Source of the DNA: Flavobacteriia bacterium
GTDB taxonomy: Bacteria; Bacteroidota; Bacteroidia; Flavobacteriales_D; Crocinitomicaceae
Length of the DNA: 64,000 bases
Direction: 5' to 3'
Assembly: GCA_947446925.1 (NCBI GenBank)
Contig: CANFHU010000011.1
Coordinates: forward strand, 32,549-96,548
Positions within the stretch are counted from its first letter, which is position 1. Every line of letters starts with the position of its first letter. Below, piece after piece: positions 31,585 through 40,137 of the stretch. The position numbers were made by a program, and so were the translations under genes. The notes beneath the pieces are model-generated. The model was given only the letters and a program-made list of their open reading frames with translations. It was not told the origin of the DNA and made no database searches.

Positions 31585-32262
31585 ATGGCAAAAAATAAAT
31601 TACGTCGTTTCAGTGAAATGAAAGAATGGTCTAATGTTTATGAACCATCGTTGGATCCATTAAAGCGGGAGCCTTTTCCTTTGAAAGGGAAATGGAATGC
31701 GGAACATTTCAAGAATGAAAATCCGATTGTTTTGGAGTTGGGTTGTGGTAAAGGGGAATACTCAATTGGTATGGCGGATCATTTTCCAGAGAAAAACTTT
31801 ATTGGTGTTGATATTAAGGGTGCGCGTATTTGGGTAGGCGCGAAAGATGCTGTGGAACGTGGTGTGGAGAATGTTGCTTTCTTGCGAACGAAGATTGATT
31901 TTATCACCGATTATTTTGGAGAAAACGAAGTGGATGAAATTTGGTTGACATTCTCAGATCCTCAACCGAATAAACCTAGAAAACGTTTGACTTCATCGTT
32001 ATTTATAAATCGCTACCGTAAAATCTTGAAAAAAGGTGGTATTATCCATTTAAAAACAGATAGCGATGTCTTGTTTGAATCTACTGAAGAAGAAATCAAA
32101 GAACACGGATATGAGTGTTTGGAATTGACTTGGGATTTGTATGCTTCCTTAGAAGGTAAAACGGAACTAGAACGCGAGATTTTTTCGATTAAAACGCATT
32201 ATGAAGAGTTGTTTACAGCGAAGGGTAGTGTGATAAAGTATTGTAAGTTTAGGGTGGGGTAG
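31585..32262 (+). CDS. trmB: tRNA (guanine-N7)-methyltransferase
   Basis: SAM-dependent enzyme forming m7G46 in tRNA variable loops, 225 aa. SAM-binding motif I VLELGCGKGEYSIGMA (about 50-63), motif II FIGVDIKGARIWVGAKDA, then IWLTFSDPQPNKPRKRLTS, the TrmB active-site block (DPWPKxRH in other bacteria; here the tryptophan is Gln). The C-terminal TELEREIFSIKTHYEELFTAKGSVIKYCKF is typical. It has an AT-rich upstream region and no operon partner. Confidence 0.93.
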   Translation: MAKNKLRRFSEMKEWSNVYEPSLDPLKREPFPLKGKWNAEHFKNENPIVLELGCGKGEYSIGMADHFPEKNFIGVDIKGARIWVGAKDAVERGVENVAFLRTKIDFITDYFGENEVDEIWLTFSDPQPNKPRKRLTSSLFINRYRKILKKGGIIHLKTDSDVLFESTEEEIKEHGYECLELTWDLYASLEGKTELEREIFSIKTHYEELFTAKGSVIKYCKFRVG

Positions 32263-32314
32263 TATATTTTTAAATAGAAATTTATTCATTACAAACAAAC
32301 AAGCAAAATAATAA

Positions 32315-32755
32315 ATGTCAGCACTCGGAGAACTTATAATTTATGTTATTTATTTTATACTTGGCTTGCTTAGTGTAGTTTTCCTTATTTTAACAATTAA
32401 ATCTAAAAATTCAATCAAGCCATGGACTTTAATTGCTTGTATATTATTTGGATTTTTACTCTATTGTTTCAAATCTTTTCAGAACGATAAATATAGAAAG
32501 AATCAACTTAGTGTTGTAGGTGTTTATTACTTGACAAACTATCCAGATTGTGACTCTTGTTATATTGAATTAAAGGAGAATATGACTTACATTGTAATTA
32601 ACAAAGGAAAAATAACTGAACAAAGTATTTGGCATTATGAGGTTGGTGGAGATTATTGGGTTACCTATTTAGACAATGATAGACATCAGTTAGGTTATAG
32701 AGAATATTCTTATGAATTCTATAGACTTAAATATCCAAATATTTGGAATAAATAA
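32315..32755 (+). CDS. small membrane protein with lipocalin-like C-terminal domain, unknown function
   Basis: 146 aa. Two hydrophobic segments (LIIYVIYFILGLLSVVFLILTI, about 7-29, and WTLIACILFGFLLYCF, about 38-53) are followed by a roughly 85-residue soluble domain with repeated aromatic beta strands (VVGVYYLTNYPDCDSCYIELKENMTYIV). The 'G-x-Y...L...L-x-x-x-x-x-Y' strand pattern resembles small lipocalin-like domains in Bacteroidota, but this is only an impression. Translated upstream of the convergent DsbA-like gene. Confidence 0.6.
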   Translation: MSALGELIIYVIYFILGLLSVVFLILTIKSKNSIKPWTLIACILFGFLLYCFKSFQNDKYRKNQLSVVGVYYLTNYPDCDSCYIELKENMTYIVINKGKITEQSIWHYEVGGDYWVTYLDNDRHQLGYREYSYEFYRLKYPNIWNK

Positions 32756-32786
32756 TAACTGAACTAAATAATTATTAGAGTTCTTT

Positions 32787-33440
32787 TTAATTCTTCATCT
32801 TCTCCAACTCTTCCTTCAACATTTCTTCAAACAATTCATCTTCTTGCGCGCCGACGAAGGATTTACGTTGGTTGATGACGAAATGTGGGACACCACGAAC
32901 ACCAAATTTACGTCCTCTTTCCATGTCGAAGTTGAAGGCTTGGGTGTATGCGTCGGAGTGGATGATTTCTAGTGCTTTTGCTTTGTCTAAACCAATGTTT
33001 TCGATCGATTTTAAGATGTTTTCTTCCACAGAAAAGTCTACACAGTTGGTGAAGTATTGGTATAAAAACTCTTCTTTAAATTGTTTTCCTTTGTTTTCGG
33101 TTTTGCTCCATTGCCATAAACGGTGAAGGTCGTAGGTATTGAAAACAGGAGTTTGGTCTAATTTCAAATCGATGCCGTAACGTTGACCTGTTTGGTTCAG
33201 TTCCACAAACATGTTAGATAAACGTTCCATTGGAATACCTGTTTTTTCTGAAAGGTGAATGGCAGAATTTTTAGAGGTGTTTTTAGGGAAAGTTGGGTCT
33301 AATTGAAAACTTCTCCAGGTGATTTCTACTTTGTCAAGGGCGTTTAGTTTACGCAAGGCTTGTTCCAGTTTCATTTTCCCGATGTAGCAGAAAGGGCAGA
33401 CGATGTCGCTCCAGATTTCGATAGAAAGAGTAGGGTTCAT
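32787..33440 (-). CDS. DsbA-family (FrnE-like) thiol oxidoreductase
   Basis: 217-aa thioredoxin-fold protein of the DsbA/FrnE/2-hydroxychromene-2-carboxylate isomerase superfamily. The redox motif CPFC is at residues 15-18 (WSDIVCPFCYIGK), and the cis-Pro loop is GVRGVPHFVINQR. An insertion of helices lies between, as expected. No signal peptide, so probably cytosolic, which favours the FrnE subgroup. A longer in-frame start (33518) would translate through the palindromic repeat at 33461-33490, so the ATG at 33440 is used. It follows alaS on the same strand. Confidence 0.88.
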   Translation of the reverse strand: MNPTLSIEIWSDIVCPFCYIGKMKLEQALRKLNALDKVEITWRSFQLDPTFPKNTSKNSAIHLSEKTGIPMERLSNMFVELNQTGQRYGIDLKLDQTPVFNTYDLHRLWQWSKTENKGKQFKEEFLYQYFTNCVDFSVEENILKSIENIGLDKAKALEIIHSDAYTQAFNFDMERGRKFGVRGVPHFVINQRKSFVGAQEDELFEEMLKEELEKMKN

Positions 33441-33460
33441 GCTCGTAATTATTACAATTT

Positions 33461-33490
33461 CACCTCCCTTAATCCCTCCTCGAGGAGGGA
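33461..33490. repeat. palindromic repeat, copy 2 (C/G-rich)
   Basis: Thirty-base element ending in the perfect 18-nt palindrome TCCCTCCTCGAGGAGGGA (33473-33490), in the alaS-DsbA gap. It aligns without gaps to the element at 29304-29333. Arm substitutions occur in pairs that keep the palindrome. Confidence 0.65.
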
Positions 33491-33526
33491 AAAAAGAGGG
33501 CCGTCTTAATGGTTTCAAAAAGAATA

Positions 33527-36199
33527 TTATTGTACAATAGTTTTGAATTCTTCAATTGCTTTGTCGACGCCTTGTTTGTTTTTACCACCAGCAGTTGCGA
33601 AGAATGCTTGTCCGCCGCCGCCGCCTTGGATGTGTTTGGAAATTTCACGGATGATTTTTCCAGCGTCTAAGCCTTTTTCTTTTGCAAGAGCTTCGTCGAT
33701 GATGATGGTTAACGAACATTTGTCGTCTTCTACGCCACCAAAGATTCCAACGAAATTGGAAGTTTCCCCTTTTAATTGGTACGCGATGTCTTTGATGCTT
33801 CCCGCGTCTAGGTTTACTTTCGTTCCTAAGAAATTGATTCCGTTGATGCCTTCGATTTTTGTTTTCAATTCGTGTTTCACCGCTTGTGCTTTTTCACGTT
33901 GGAACACTTCGATTTGTTTTTGTAAGGCTGCATTCTTTTTGCTTAGTTCTTCAACCGCTTCTACAATATTTTTTGGATTCTTAAGAACCTCTTTAATTTC
34001 GTTCAACGTTTCTACTTGTGAGCGGTAGAATTCTTCTGCTGTAGTACTTGTGATTGCTTCAATACGACGAATACCTGCTGCAACAGCTGACTCCGAAGTG
34101 ATTTTAAATAAACCGATTGCGCTAGTTGTAGCAACGTGTGTTCCACCACATAATTCGATAGATTCTCCGAATTGGATAGCACGCACTGAATCTCCATATT
34201 TTTCGCCAAACAAAGCCATTGCACCCATCGATTTTGCTTCTTCGATTGGAATGTTGCGGTGTTCGTTTAATAAGATGCTTTCACGAATGTTCGCGTTCAC
34301 TAATTCTTCAATTTGTTTCAATTCTTCATTGGTCACTTTAGAGAAATGCGAGAAGTCGAAACGCAAGTTTTTAGCATTTACCAAGGAACCTTTTTGTTCC
34401 ACGTGTGTTCCTAACACCGTACGTAAGGCGTGGTGTAATAAGTGTGTAGCAGAGTGATTACATGCAGAAAGTGCACGTTTTGTTTTATCTACATTTCCAA
34501 CAAATGATGCTTTCGGATCCGTAGGTAATTTTTCTGCTAAATGTACGATGAGGTTGTTTTCCTTTTTCGTGTCGAAGATGCTTGTTTTTTCACCGTTCGC
34601 TTCAATGAATCCAGTATCACCCACTTGTCCACCACCTTCTGGGTAGAAAGGAGTTTGGTTGAATACCAATTGGTAGAACGTTTTTTGTTTTTGGCTAACC
34701 TTACGGTATTTGATTATTTGAAGTTCGGCAGTCAGGTTGTCGTATCCTACAAATTTCACGTCTTGATCTGGTTGTAATTGTACCCAATCGTCTGTTTCAA
34801 TAGCAGTCGCAGCACGTGAACGGTCTTTTTGTTTTTGTAGTTCTGCTTCGAATTCATCTTCATTAACGTCAATGTTGTTTTCTCGAGCGATTAACGAAAT
34901 TAAATCATATGGGAAACCGAATGTATCGTATAGTTCGAATGCTTCTGCTCCAGTAATCGGTGGGTAGTTAGTAGTTTGATCTTTTCGACCATTTTCGTCA
35001 GTACCTCTACTGGAAATAAGTATTTTTGTTTTTTTCTTCTCGAAAATTAAGTTATCCATTCTACGAATCCCTAATTCTAATGTTCTAAAGAAACTTACCT
35101 CTTCTTCGTGGATTACTTTTTGGATGATATCTTTTTGCGTGATCAATTCCGTGAAATATTCCCCCATTGTTTGCCCTAAAACAACACTTAATTCTCCCAT
35201 GAAAGGTTCTTTTAAGCCTAGCGTTTGGTAACCGTAACGAATAGCGCGACGAAGAATTCTACGAATTACATAACCAGCACCGGTATTACTTGGTAATTGT
35301 CCGTCTGCAATAGAAAACGCGATAGCACGAATGTGATCAGCGATTACACGAAGGGCGATATCTGTTGTTTCCACTTTCCCGTATTCCACACCAGACACTT
35401 TTTCCATGTGTTTAATCAGTGTTTGGAAAAGGTCGGTATCGTAGTTGGAAGTTTTTCCTTGTAACGCCATTGCTAAACGCTCTAATCCCATTCCTGTATC
35501 CACGTGAGTAGCAGGAAGTGGTTCTAGGCTTTGGTCCGCTTTACGGTTGAATTGCATGAACACATTGTTCCAGATTTCGATTACCTGCGGATGGTCGTTG
35601 TTTACTAAGTCTTTTCCAGGTGTTTTTAAACGATCTTCTAGTGGGCGAATATCGACATGGATTTCCGTGCATGGTCCACATGGTCCAGTTTCTCCCATTT
35701 CCCAGAAATTATCTTTTTTGGAAGCGAGAAGAATACGGTCTTCCGCGATGAAACGTTTCCAGATAGCAAAACTTTCTTCGTCTTTTGGAACGTTGTCTTT
35801 TGCATCTCCTTCGAAAACCGTTACATATAATTGATCTTTTGGGATTTTATACACTTCCGTTAATAATTCCCAAGCCCAAGAAATAGCATCTTCTTTGAAA
35901 TAATCGCCGAAAGACCAGTTTCCAAGCATTTCGAACATGGTATGGTGATAAGTATCTACACCCACTTCTTCCAAGTCGTTGTGTTTTCCAGACACACGTA
36001 AACATTTTTGTGTATTTGCAATACGTGTTACGCTAGGTTTAGCATTCCCCAAGAAATAATCTTTGAACTGATTCATTCCCGCGTTCGTAAACATCAACGT
36101 CGGGTCGTTTTTGACAACCATAGGAGCAGAAGGAACGATTTTGTGTCCTTTACTAGCGAAAAAGTCGAAAAAATGCTGTCTAATTTCTTGAATAGTCAT
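33527..36199 (-). CDS. alaS: alanine--tRNA ligase
   Basis: Class II synthetase charging tRNA-Ala, 890 aa. Catalytic core: FFASKGHKIVPSAPMVVKNDPTLMFTNAGMNQFKDYFLG (motif 1 region), CLRVSGKHNDLEEVG, FEMLGNWSFGDYFK (motif 2) and HVDTGMGLERLA (motif 3). Editing domain: the SATHLLHHALRTVLG zinc-site block and ELCGGTHV. C-Ala domain: GGGGGQAFFATAGGK. Between IFEK and ITGAEAFELYDTFGFP an extra polar stretch (about residues 386-412, 'TKILISSRGTDENGRKDQTT') is not in homologues I know. The ATG at 36199 is preferred over a TTG eight codons upstream. A -7 box TATCTTTG lies at 36238-36231. Confidence 0.97.
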   Translation of the reverse strand: MTIQEIRQHFFDFFASKGHKIVPSAPMVVKNDPTLMFTNAGMNQFKDYFLGNAKPSVTRIANTQKCLRVSGKHNDLEEVGVDTYHHTMFEMLGNWSFGDYFKEDAISWAWELLTEVYKIPKDQLYVTVFEGDAKDNVPKDEESFAIWKRFIAEDRILLASKKDNFWEMGETGPCGPCTEIHVDIRPLEDRLKTPGKDLVNNDHPQVIEIWNNVFMQFNRKADQSLEPLPATHVDTGMGLERLAMALQGKTSNYDTDLFQTLIKHMEKVSGVEYGKVETTDIALRVIADHIRAIAFSIADGQLPSNTGAGYVIRRILRRAIRYGYQTLGLKEPFMGELSVVLGQTMGEYFTELITQKDIIQKVIHEEEVSFFRTLELGIRRMDNLIFEKKKTKILISSRGTDENGRKDQTTNYPPITGAEAFELYDTFGFPYDLISLIARENNIDVNEDEFEAELQKQKDRSRAATAIETDDWVQLQPDQDVKFVGYDNLTAELQIIKYRKVSQKQKTFYQLVFNQTPFYPEGGGQVGDTGFIEANGEKTSIFDTKKENNLIVHLAEKLPTDPKASFVGNVDKTKRALSACNHSATHLLHHALRTVLGTHVEQKGSLVNAKNLRFDFSHFSKVTNEELKQIEELVNANIRESILLNEHRNIPIEEAKSMGAMALFGEKYGDSVRAIQFGESIELCGGTHVATTSAIGLFKITSESAVAAGIRRIEAITSTTAEEFYRSQVETLNEIKEVLKNPKNIVEAVEELSKKNAALQKQIEVFQREKAQAVKHELKTKIEGINGINFLGTKVNLDAGSIKDIAYQLKGETSNFVGIFGGVEDDKCSLTIIIDEALAKEKGLDAGKIIREISKHIQGGGGGQAFFATAGGKNKQGVDKAIEEFKTIVQ

Positions 36200-36345
36200 A
36201 GTGTCTTGGGTGTTTTGAATCAATTTTGCTCAAAGATAAGGGATTAAAGAGAAAGTTACTTTTATCGGAGGTAAAAAATGAGATTGTACATTAAATTTTC
36301 GTTTTATGTTATGATAAATTAATATTATAAGTTTAAATAATTGAC

Positions 36346-36353
36346 TAAATTTG
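36346..36353 (+). promoter_or_regulatory. possible -7 box of the response regulator gene
   Basis: TAAATTTG matches TAnnTTTG but has no good TTG at the -33 position and lies 72 nt before the predicted start, so it is tentative. Confidence 0.35.
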
Positions 36354-36425
36354 AAGACGTTGATTACGTTTAGTTTACGTAGTTCGTTTTCTCACACTTT
36401 CCATATAAATTAGTACGATATTTAA

Positions 36426-37070
36426 TTGTTTCATAAACCTTTAGCTTTGCAAAATTTTTCCATACACGTTTGTGATGATCATCCATTAATAACTTCCGGT
36501 TTAGAGCAATTATTTTTGGAGAGTGATTTTATTACAGATTTTTCTAGTTCCTATACACGAGAGGGTCTTTTTTCTTTTCTGAAAAATAATAGGGTAGATT
36601 TATTATTGTTAGATATTTCATTGAAGGGACACAATAGTATGGATGATTTACCATTTATTTTATTGACATATCCGGCTATTAAAGTGGTTTTAATTTCTAC
36701 GTATGATTTAATGGATATTCAACTTAAAGCTAGGGAAGCTGGAGCGCATGGATTTATCAGTAAATCGTCCAATAATAATCAGTTAATTGATATTTGTAAG
36801 CGGGTTATGGAAGGGGTCGATTTTTGGAACTTTGATGCGTTAACTTCGTTTAATTTAGTGCAAACAAAAGGATTAGATATAGATTTAACGGTTCGTGAAG
36901 TTGAGATTGTGAAATTATTATTGCGTGGATATACGAATCAAAAAATTGCGAATCAATTAAATATAAGTATACATACAGTTCAAACGCATCGAAAAAATAT
37001 CAAGTCAAAATTACAATTAGAAGGAGCTTCAGATTTAATTGCTTTTGCGAATCGTTTCAAATTGGTTTAG
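36426..37070 (+). CDS. NarL/LuxR-type response regulator
   Basis: 214 aa. Receiver domain (about 12-130) with the acidic pair in VCDDHPL (Asp17, Asp18), phospho-acceptor Asp63 in LLLLDISLKG, the Thr/Ser switch in VVLISTYD and the conserved Lys in GFISKSS. The C-terminal LuxR helix-turn-helix (about 150-210) has LTVREVEIVKLLLRGYTNQKIANQLNISIHTVQTHRKNIKSKL. There is no ATG; the first start in frame is TTG 36426 (TAA just upstream), with TTG 36447 an alternative. It converges with the histidine kinase, the two stop codons overlapping (37067-37070). It is the best local candidate to bind the TACCCA-type inverted repeats at 38955 and 41931. Confidence 0.92.
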   Translation: MFHKPLALQNFSIHVCDDHPLITSGLEQLFLESDFITDFSSSYTREGLFSFLKNNRVDLLLLDISLKGHNSMDDLPFILLTYPAIKVVLISTYDLMDIQLKAREAGAHGFISKSSNNNQLIDICKRVMEGVDFWNFDALTSFNLVQTKGLDIDLTVREVEIVKLLLRGYTNQKIANQLNISIHTVQTHRKNIKSKLQLEGASDLIAFANRFKLV

Positions 37071-38908
37071 TTGTGAAACAAGGTGAAAATATGTTTCATC
37101 CCTTTTTCCAAGGGTAAGATTTCGAATTTACCTAGATCTTGGTTTATTCTTTCATGGATAGAAATAAGTCCAATTCCATTTTTAGGAATATTTTTCGGGT
37201 CATATCCAACACCATCATCTTCAATAATTAAGGTGTATTCTTTTTTTGATGCCATGATCTGAATATGAATATTATTTGTTTTGGCGTGTTTTAATGCGTT
37301 TTCAATTAGTTCTAAAAAAGTAAAGTATATGATTTCTTTTTTGCTTTTTTCAATTTGCATTAATTGATTTTCAGTGTCGAAAATGTTTACTTCAAAAGAT
37401 ATAGAATTGAAGTAGTTTTCTAGTCTAAAGATTTCATCGTTTATTGCTTGTACTAAGGATTTTTTATCTAATGAAAAAGTGTGTAAATCGTGTGAAATTT
37501 CTCGGACGTTTTCTTGTATTTTTTGTATTTCAGCGAAGTAAAAATCCGTATTATTTTCATTTTTTTTGTTGTCAGAGTCGATTCTTCTACCTAAAGCGGA
37601 TAGGTTTGAACTTATGGAATCATGCAGTTCTCTCGAGATTCTACCTCGTTCATTTAATAAACCTTGTAGGTATTTTGTTAACGAATTTTGTCTTTCCTCG
37701 AGTAAATTTTTCTCTAATAAAACAGCTTGAATTTTGGATGAAAATAAATCACGGTGAAGAATTAAAAGTACTGTAAACCCTTCAAAAACAATAATCCAAC
37801 GGAAAGTCATTAGTTGGTTGTAAGATGCAAGTGAAAGCGGTAGTAGTGAGAAAAAGACGGTAAAAATTAGTGTAAACATAAAAAGCATTAAAAAATAGAG
37901 TGCTTTTGGAGATTTATTTTTTTTGTACGTATGGAAGCAAATTCCAATCATCATGATTGGATAGAAAACGATCACTAGGTTACTTATTTTATAGAGAATT
38001 AGCGGGTAATTTGGCCAGTAAAAGAATGCTGTTTGATTTATAAGTATAGATAGAAAGGATAAAAGAATTTTTATTTTAATGATTTTATGCAGTCTGGGGT
38101 AGTTTTGTTTTACTGCAAAAAGTTCGAATAATATCATCCACAAACTGATAAATGTGACCGTTATAAAATAATACATCGTAAAGTATCCTTCTAAAAGGTA
38201 ATTCGCTGGAAGTACTGTTCGAAATAAGCCATTGGAAATGATTAGGATTCCAAAAAGACTAACGATGTAAAACGTGTAATAAATATGGACTTTTGATTTA
38301 AAACTAATTCCTGTAATAATTCCTAGAAAAAATAGCACACCTATAATTCCGTAAATTACGCCATATTGTATTTCATCCTTTCTAGTGTGAATTAAATATT
38401 CGTTTGATTCGTATATTGAAATTGGCAAGTTTGGAGTTGCAAATGTTTTATTAACTCTTAAATAAAAGGTGTAATTTTTGTTTTTGGTTAAGTGAAAATT
38501 AAATATTGGATACCTGGAAGCGAATTGTTTGCTGGAGGGATTTTTTAGTCCTTGATTACCTAGATCGTATATTTTGTTTTTTTGCGCGATGTAAAGTGTA
38601 AAATCTTCGATAAGCGGGTATTGACTTTCTAAATAATAGCGACCACTTTTGTTACATTTTAATGAAAACTTTAACCACCAGATATTTTTATCGAATGGTT
38701 TCTTAAATCCATTTGGGCTGACTTTTTTCCAGTGTTGCGAGGATAATTGAACAATGGAATCTATGTTAAAACTGTTTGTTTTAACGGATGTAGAATATAG
38801 ATCAGCGTTTACAGTTGTTTTAGTAAATAATTTATCTAGTACAATTGTGTTCCCAAAACCAAGTATTGGAAAACAACTCACTAGGATAATAATTAATATT
38901 CTAAACAC
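37067..38908 (-). CDS. 7TM-DISM sensor histidine kinase
   Basis: 613 aa. Signal peptide (MFRILIIILVSCFPILGFG), then a periplasmic sensory domain of the 7TMR-DISMED2 type (about 30-165), often thought to bind carbohydrate-like ligands. Seven membrane helices (about 180-390) follow, then a coiled coil, a HisKA_3 dimerisation domain with the phospho-acceptor His (about 429) in RISRELHDSISSNLSALGRR, and a HATPase_c domain with the N box (ELIENALKHAKT) and G box (IEDDGVGYDPKNIPKNGIGL). HisKA_3 kinases pair with LuxR-type regulators, matching the convergent neighbour. The start is GTG at 38908. It is divergent from the beta-helix gene at 39019. Confidence 0.92.
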   Translation of the reverse strand: MFRILIIILVSCFPILGFGNTIVLDKLFTKTTVNADLYSTSVKTNSFNIDSIVQLSSQHWKKVSPNGFKKPFDKNIWWLKFSLKCNKSGRYYLESQYPLIEDFTLYIAQKNKIYDLGNQGLKNPSSKQFASRYPIFNFHLTKNKNYTFYLRVNKTFATPNLPISIYESNEYLIHTRKDEIQYGVIYGIIGVLFFLGIITGISFKSKVHIYYTFYIVSLFGILIISNGLFRTVLPANYLLEGYFTMYYFITVTFISLWMILFELFAVKQNYPRLHKIIKIKILLSFLSILINQTAFFYWPNYPLILYKISNLVIVFYPIMMIGICFHTYKKNKSPKALYFLMLFMFTLIFTVFFSLLPLSLASYNQLMTFRWIIVFEGFTVLLILHRDLFSSKIQAVLLEKNLLEERQNSLTKYLQGLLNERGRISRELHDSISSNLSALGRRIDSDNKKNENNTDFYFAEIQKIQENVREISHDLHTFSLDKKSLVQAINDEIFRLENYFNSISFEVNIFDTENQLMQIEKSKKEIIYFTFLELIENALKHAKTNNIHIQIMASKKEYTLIIEDDGVGYDPKNIPKNGIGLISIHERINQDLGKFEILPLEKGMKHIFTLFHN

Positions 38909-38954
38909 TTGATTTAATTTTTACCGAAAGTAGTTAGAAAATTTAGTTAAAATA

Positions 38955-39001
38955 TACCCACTATATGGGTAGATTATACCAATTGCAATGGTCTAATTTT
39001 G
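38955..39001 (+). promoter_or_regulatory. operator-like inverted repeat and promoter of module 1
   Basis: TACCCA (38955-38960), 5 nt, TGGGTA (38966-38971), then 22 nt to a -7 box TAATTTTG (38994-39001). The beta-helix gene starts 17 nt later. No TTG sits at -33, where the inverted repeat's downstream edge lies, suggesting activation. The same arrangement, base for base in spacing, precedes module 2. Confidence 0.6.
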
Positions 39002-39018
39002 ACGAAAAATATTTAATC

Positions 39019-40110
39019 ATGAAAAAAATATGTTTCGTTTTTTTGTCCCTTGTAGGTATTTCCTTTTGTGGACAAAGTAAAGTGTTGACTGTTAGTAACA
39101 ACACTAATTCACCAGGTCAATATACTGATTTGCAAGCTGCTTGTGATGCTGCGGTAAGTAATGATACCATTTACATACATGCGTCTGAAAAAGATTATGG
39201 TAGTATCTTTGTTCGTAAACGTCTTGTTTTAATTGGTGAAGGCACTTTACCGAACCAACAAATGTTGTTACGTGCCTATGTTTCTTCAATTACTTTTACA
39301 CATGCAGTAGAGTCCATATCTACAATAACTTCCGCTGGTTCTCAAATATATGGTTTACATGCGCAATTTTATGTTGGCACAAACAAAGATAATTTGGGAC
39401 TAGGAGGTTTTACATTTCAAAGATGTAAAGGTTTAATTGCTACATTAGGAGGAAGTTACAGTGTGTCTAGTTTGGAAATTAATCAATTTGTAGGATCAAT
39501 TAATTTAGGTGCTCGATTATCCAATTCAGTTATATCCAATTCAATTTTAACAACGATTGGTTGGATGGAAGCTGATATTTATTCGATTAATAAATCGAGT
39601 AATAACATCATCAGAAATAGTATATTAGGTAATAACTGTACTATTTATGGAGCGGTTGTTGCTAATAATATTTTCTATGACCCTGCAGTGAATCAAAATA
39701 TTGTCACAAAGAATTCTACCTATACCAATAATTTATTTGTTTATAAAACTACTTCCTCTCTAGTCAATGGAACAACAACATCCACGGGGAATATTGTTAA
39801 TCAGGATCCAATGTTTGTTAATCCAGAATCTTTACCTTCAATTGTTACTCAATATAGTTTTGAAACTCAGGGACCCCACGCAAATTTCACTTTATCTGCA
39901 GGATCTCCAGCGTTAACATTAGGTACAGATGGAACTCAAGCTGGTCTTTATGGCGGTCCAACACCATGGGTAGATGGAGGAGAAGGTGTGTTTAGATATG
40001 GCACCATGCCAAGTCAAGTACCATATGTAACCGATATGGATATTTTGAATACCGCTGTTCCTTTGAACGGGACATTAAACGTAAAGATCAAAGCTAAGAC
40101 ACAACAATAA
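39019..40110 (+). CDS. exported beta-helix-like protein, module 1
   Basis: 363 aa with a signal peptide (MKKICFVFLSLVGISFCGQS). It begins VLTVSNNTNSPGQYTDLQAACDAAVSNDTIYIHAS, a pattern typical of right-handed parallel beta-helix (pectate-lyase-like) proteins. Short repeating strands follow (NIIRNSILGNNCTIYGAVVANNIFYDP). The end is conserved with its paralog at 41998 ('PLNGTLNVKIKAK'). No T9SS sorting domain is seen. An in-frame start at 38965 would run through the promoter, so the ATG at 39019 is used. First gene of a two-gene module; function unknown. Confidence 0.75.
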   Translation: MKKICFVFLSLVGISFCGQSKVLTVSNNTNSPGQYTDLQAACDAAVSNDTIYIHASEKDYGSIFVRKRLVLIGEGTLPNQQMLLRAYVSSITFTHAVESISTITSAGSQIYGLHAQFYVGTNKDNLGLGGFTFQRCKGLIATLGGSYSVSSLEINQFVGSINLGARLSNSVISNSILTTIGWMEADIYSINKSSNNIIRNSILGNNCTIYGAVVANNIFYDPAVNQNIVTKNSTYTNNLFVYKTTSSLVNGTTTSTGNIVNQDPMFVNPESLPSIVTQYSFETQGPHANFTLSAGSPALTLGTDGTQAGLYGGPTPWVDGGEGVFRYGTMPSQVPYVTDMDILNTAVPLNGTLNVKIKAKTQQ

Positions 40111-40137
40111 TCAATAATTTATATTAATTAATTGATT

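Noticed and set aside
33441..33518. 26-residue N-terminal extension of the DsbA-like protein
   Set aside because: It is encoded by the palindromic repeat at 33461-33490; the conserved domain starts at the ATG at 33440.
33543..36247. Plus-strand open frames of up to 161 codons opposite alaS
   Set aside because: The minus-strand alaS frame is unambiguous and the plus-strand products are compositionally odd (runs of Ser, Phe and Pro).
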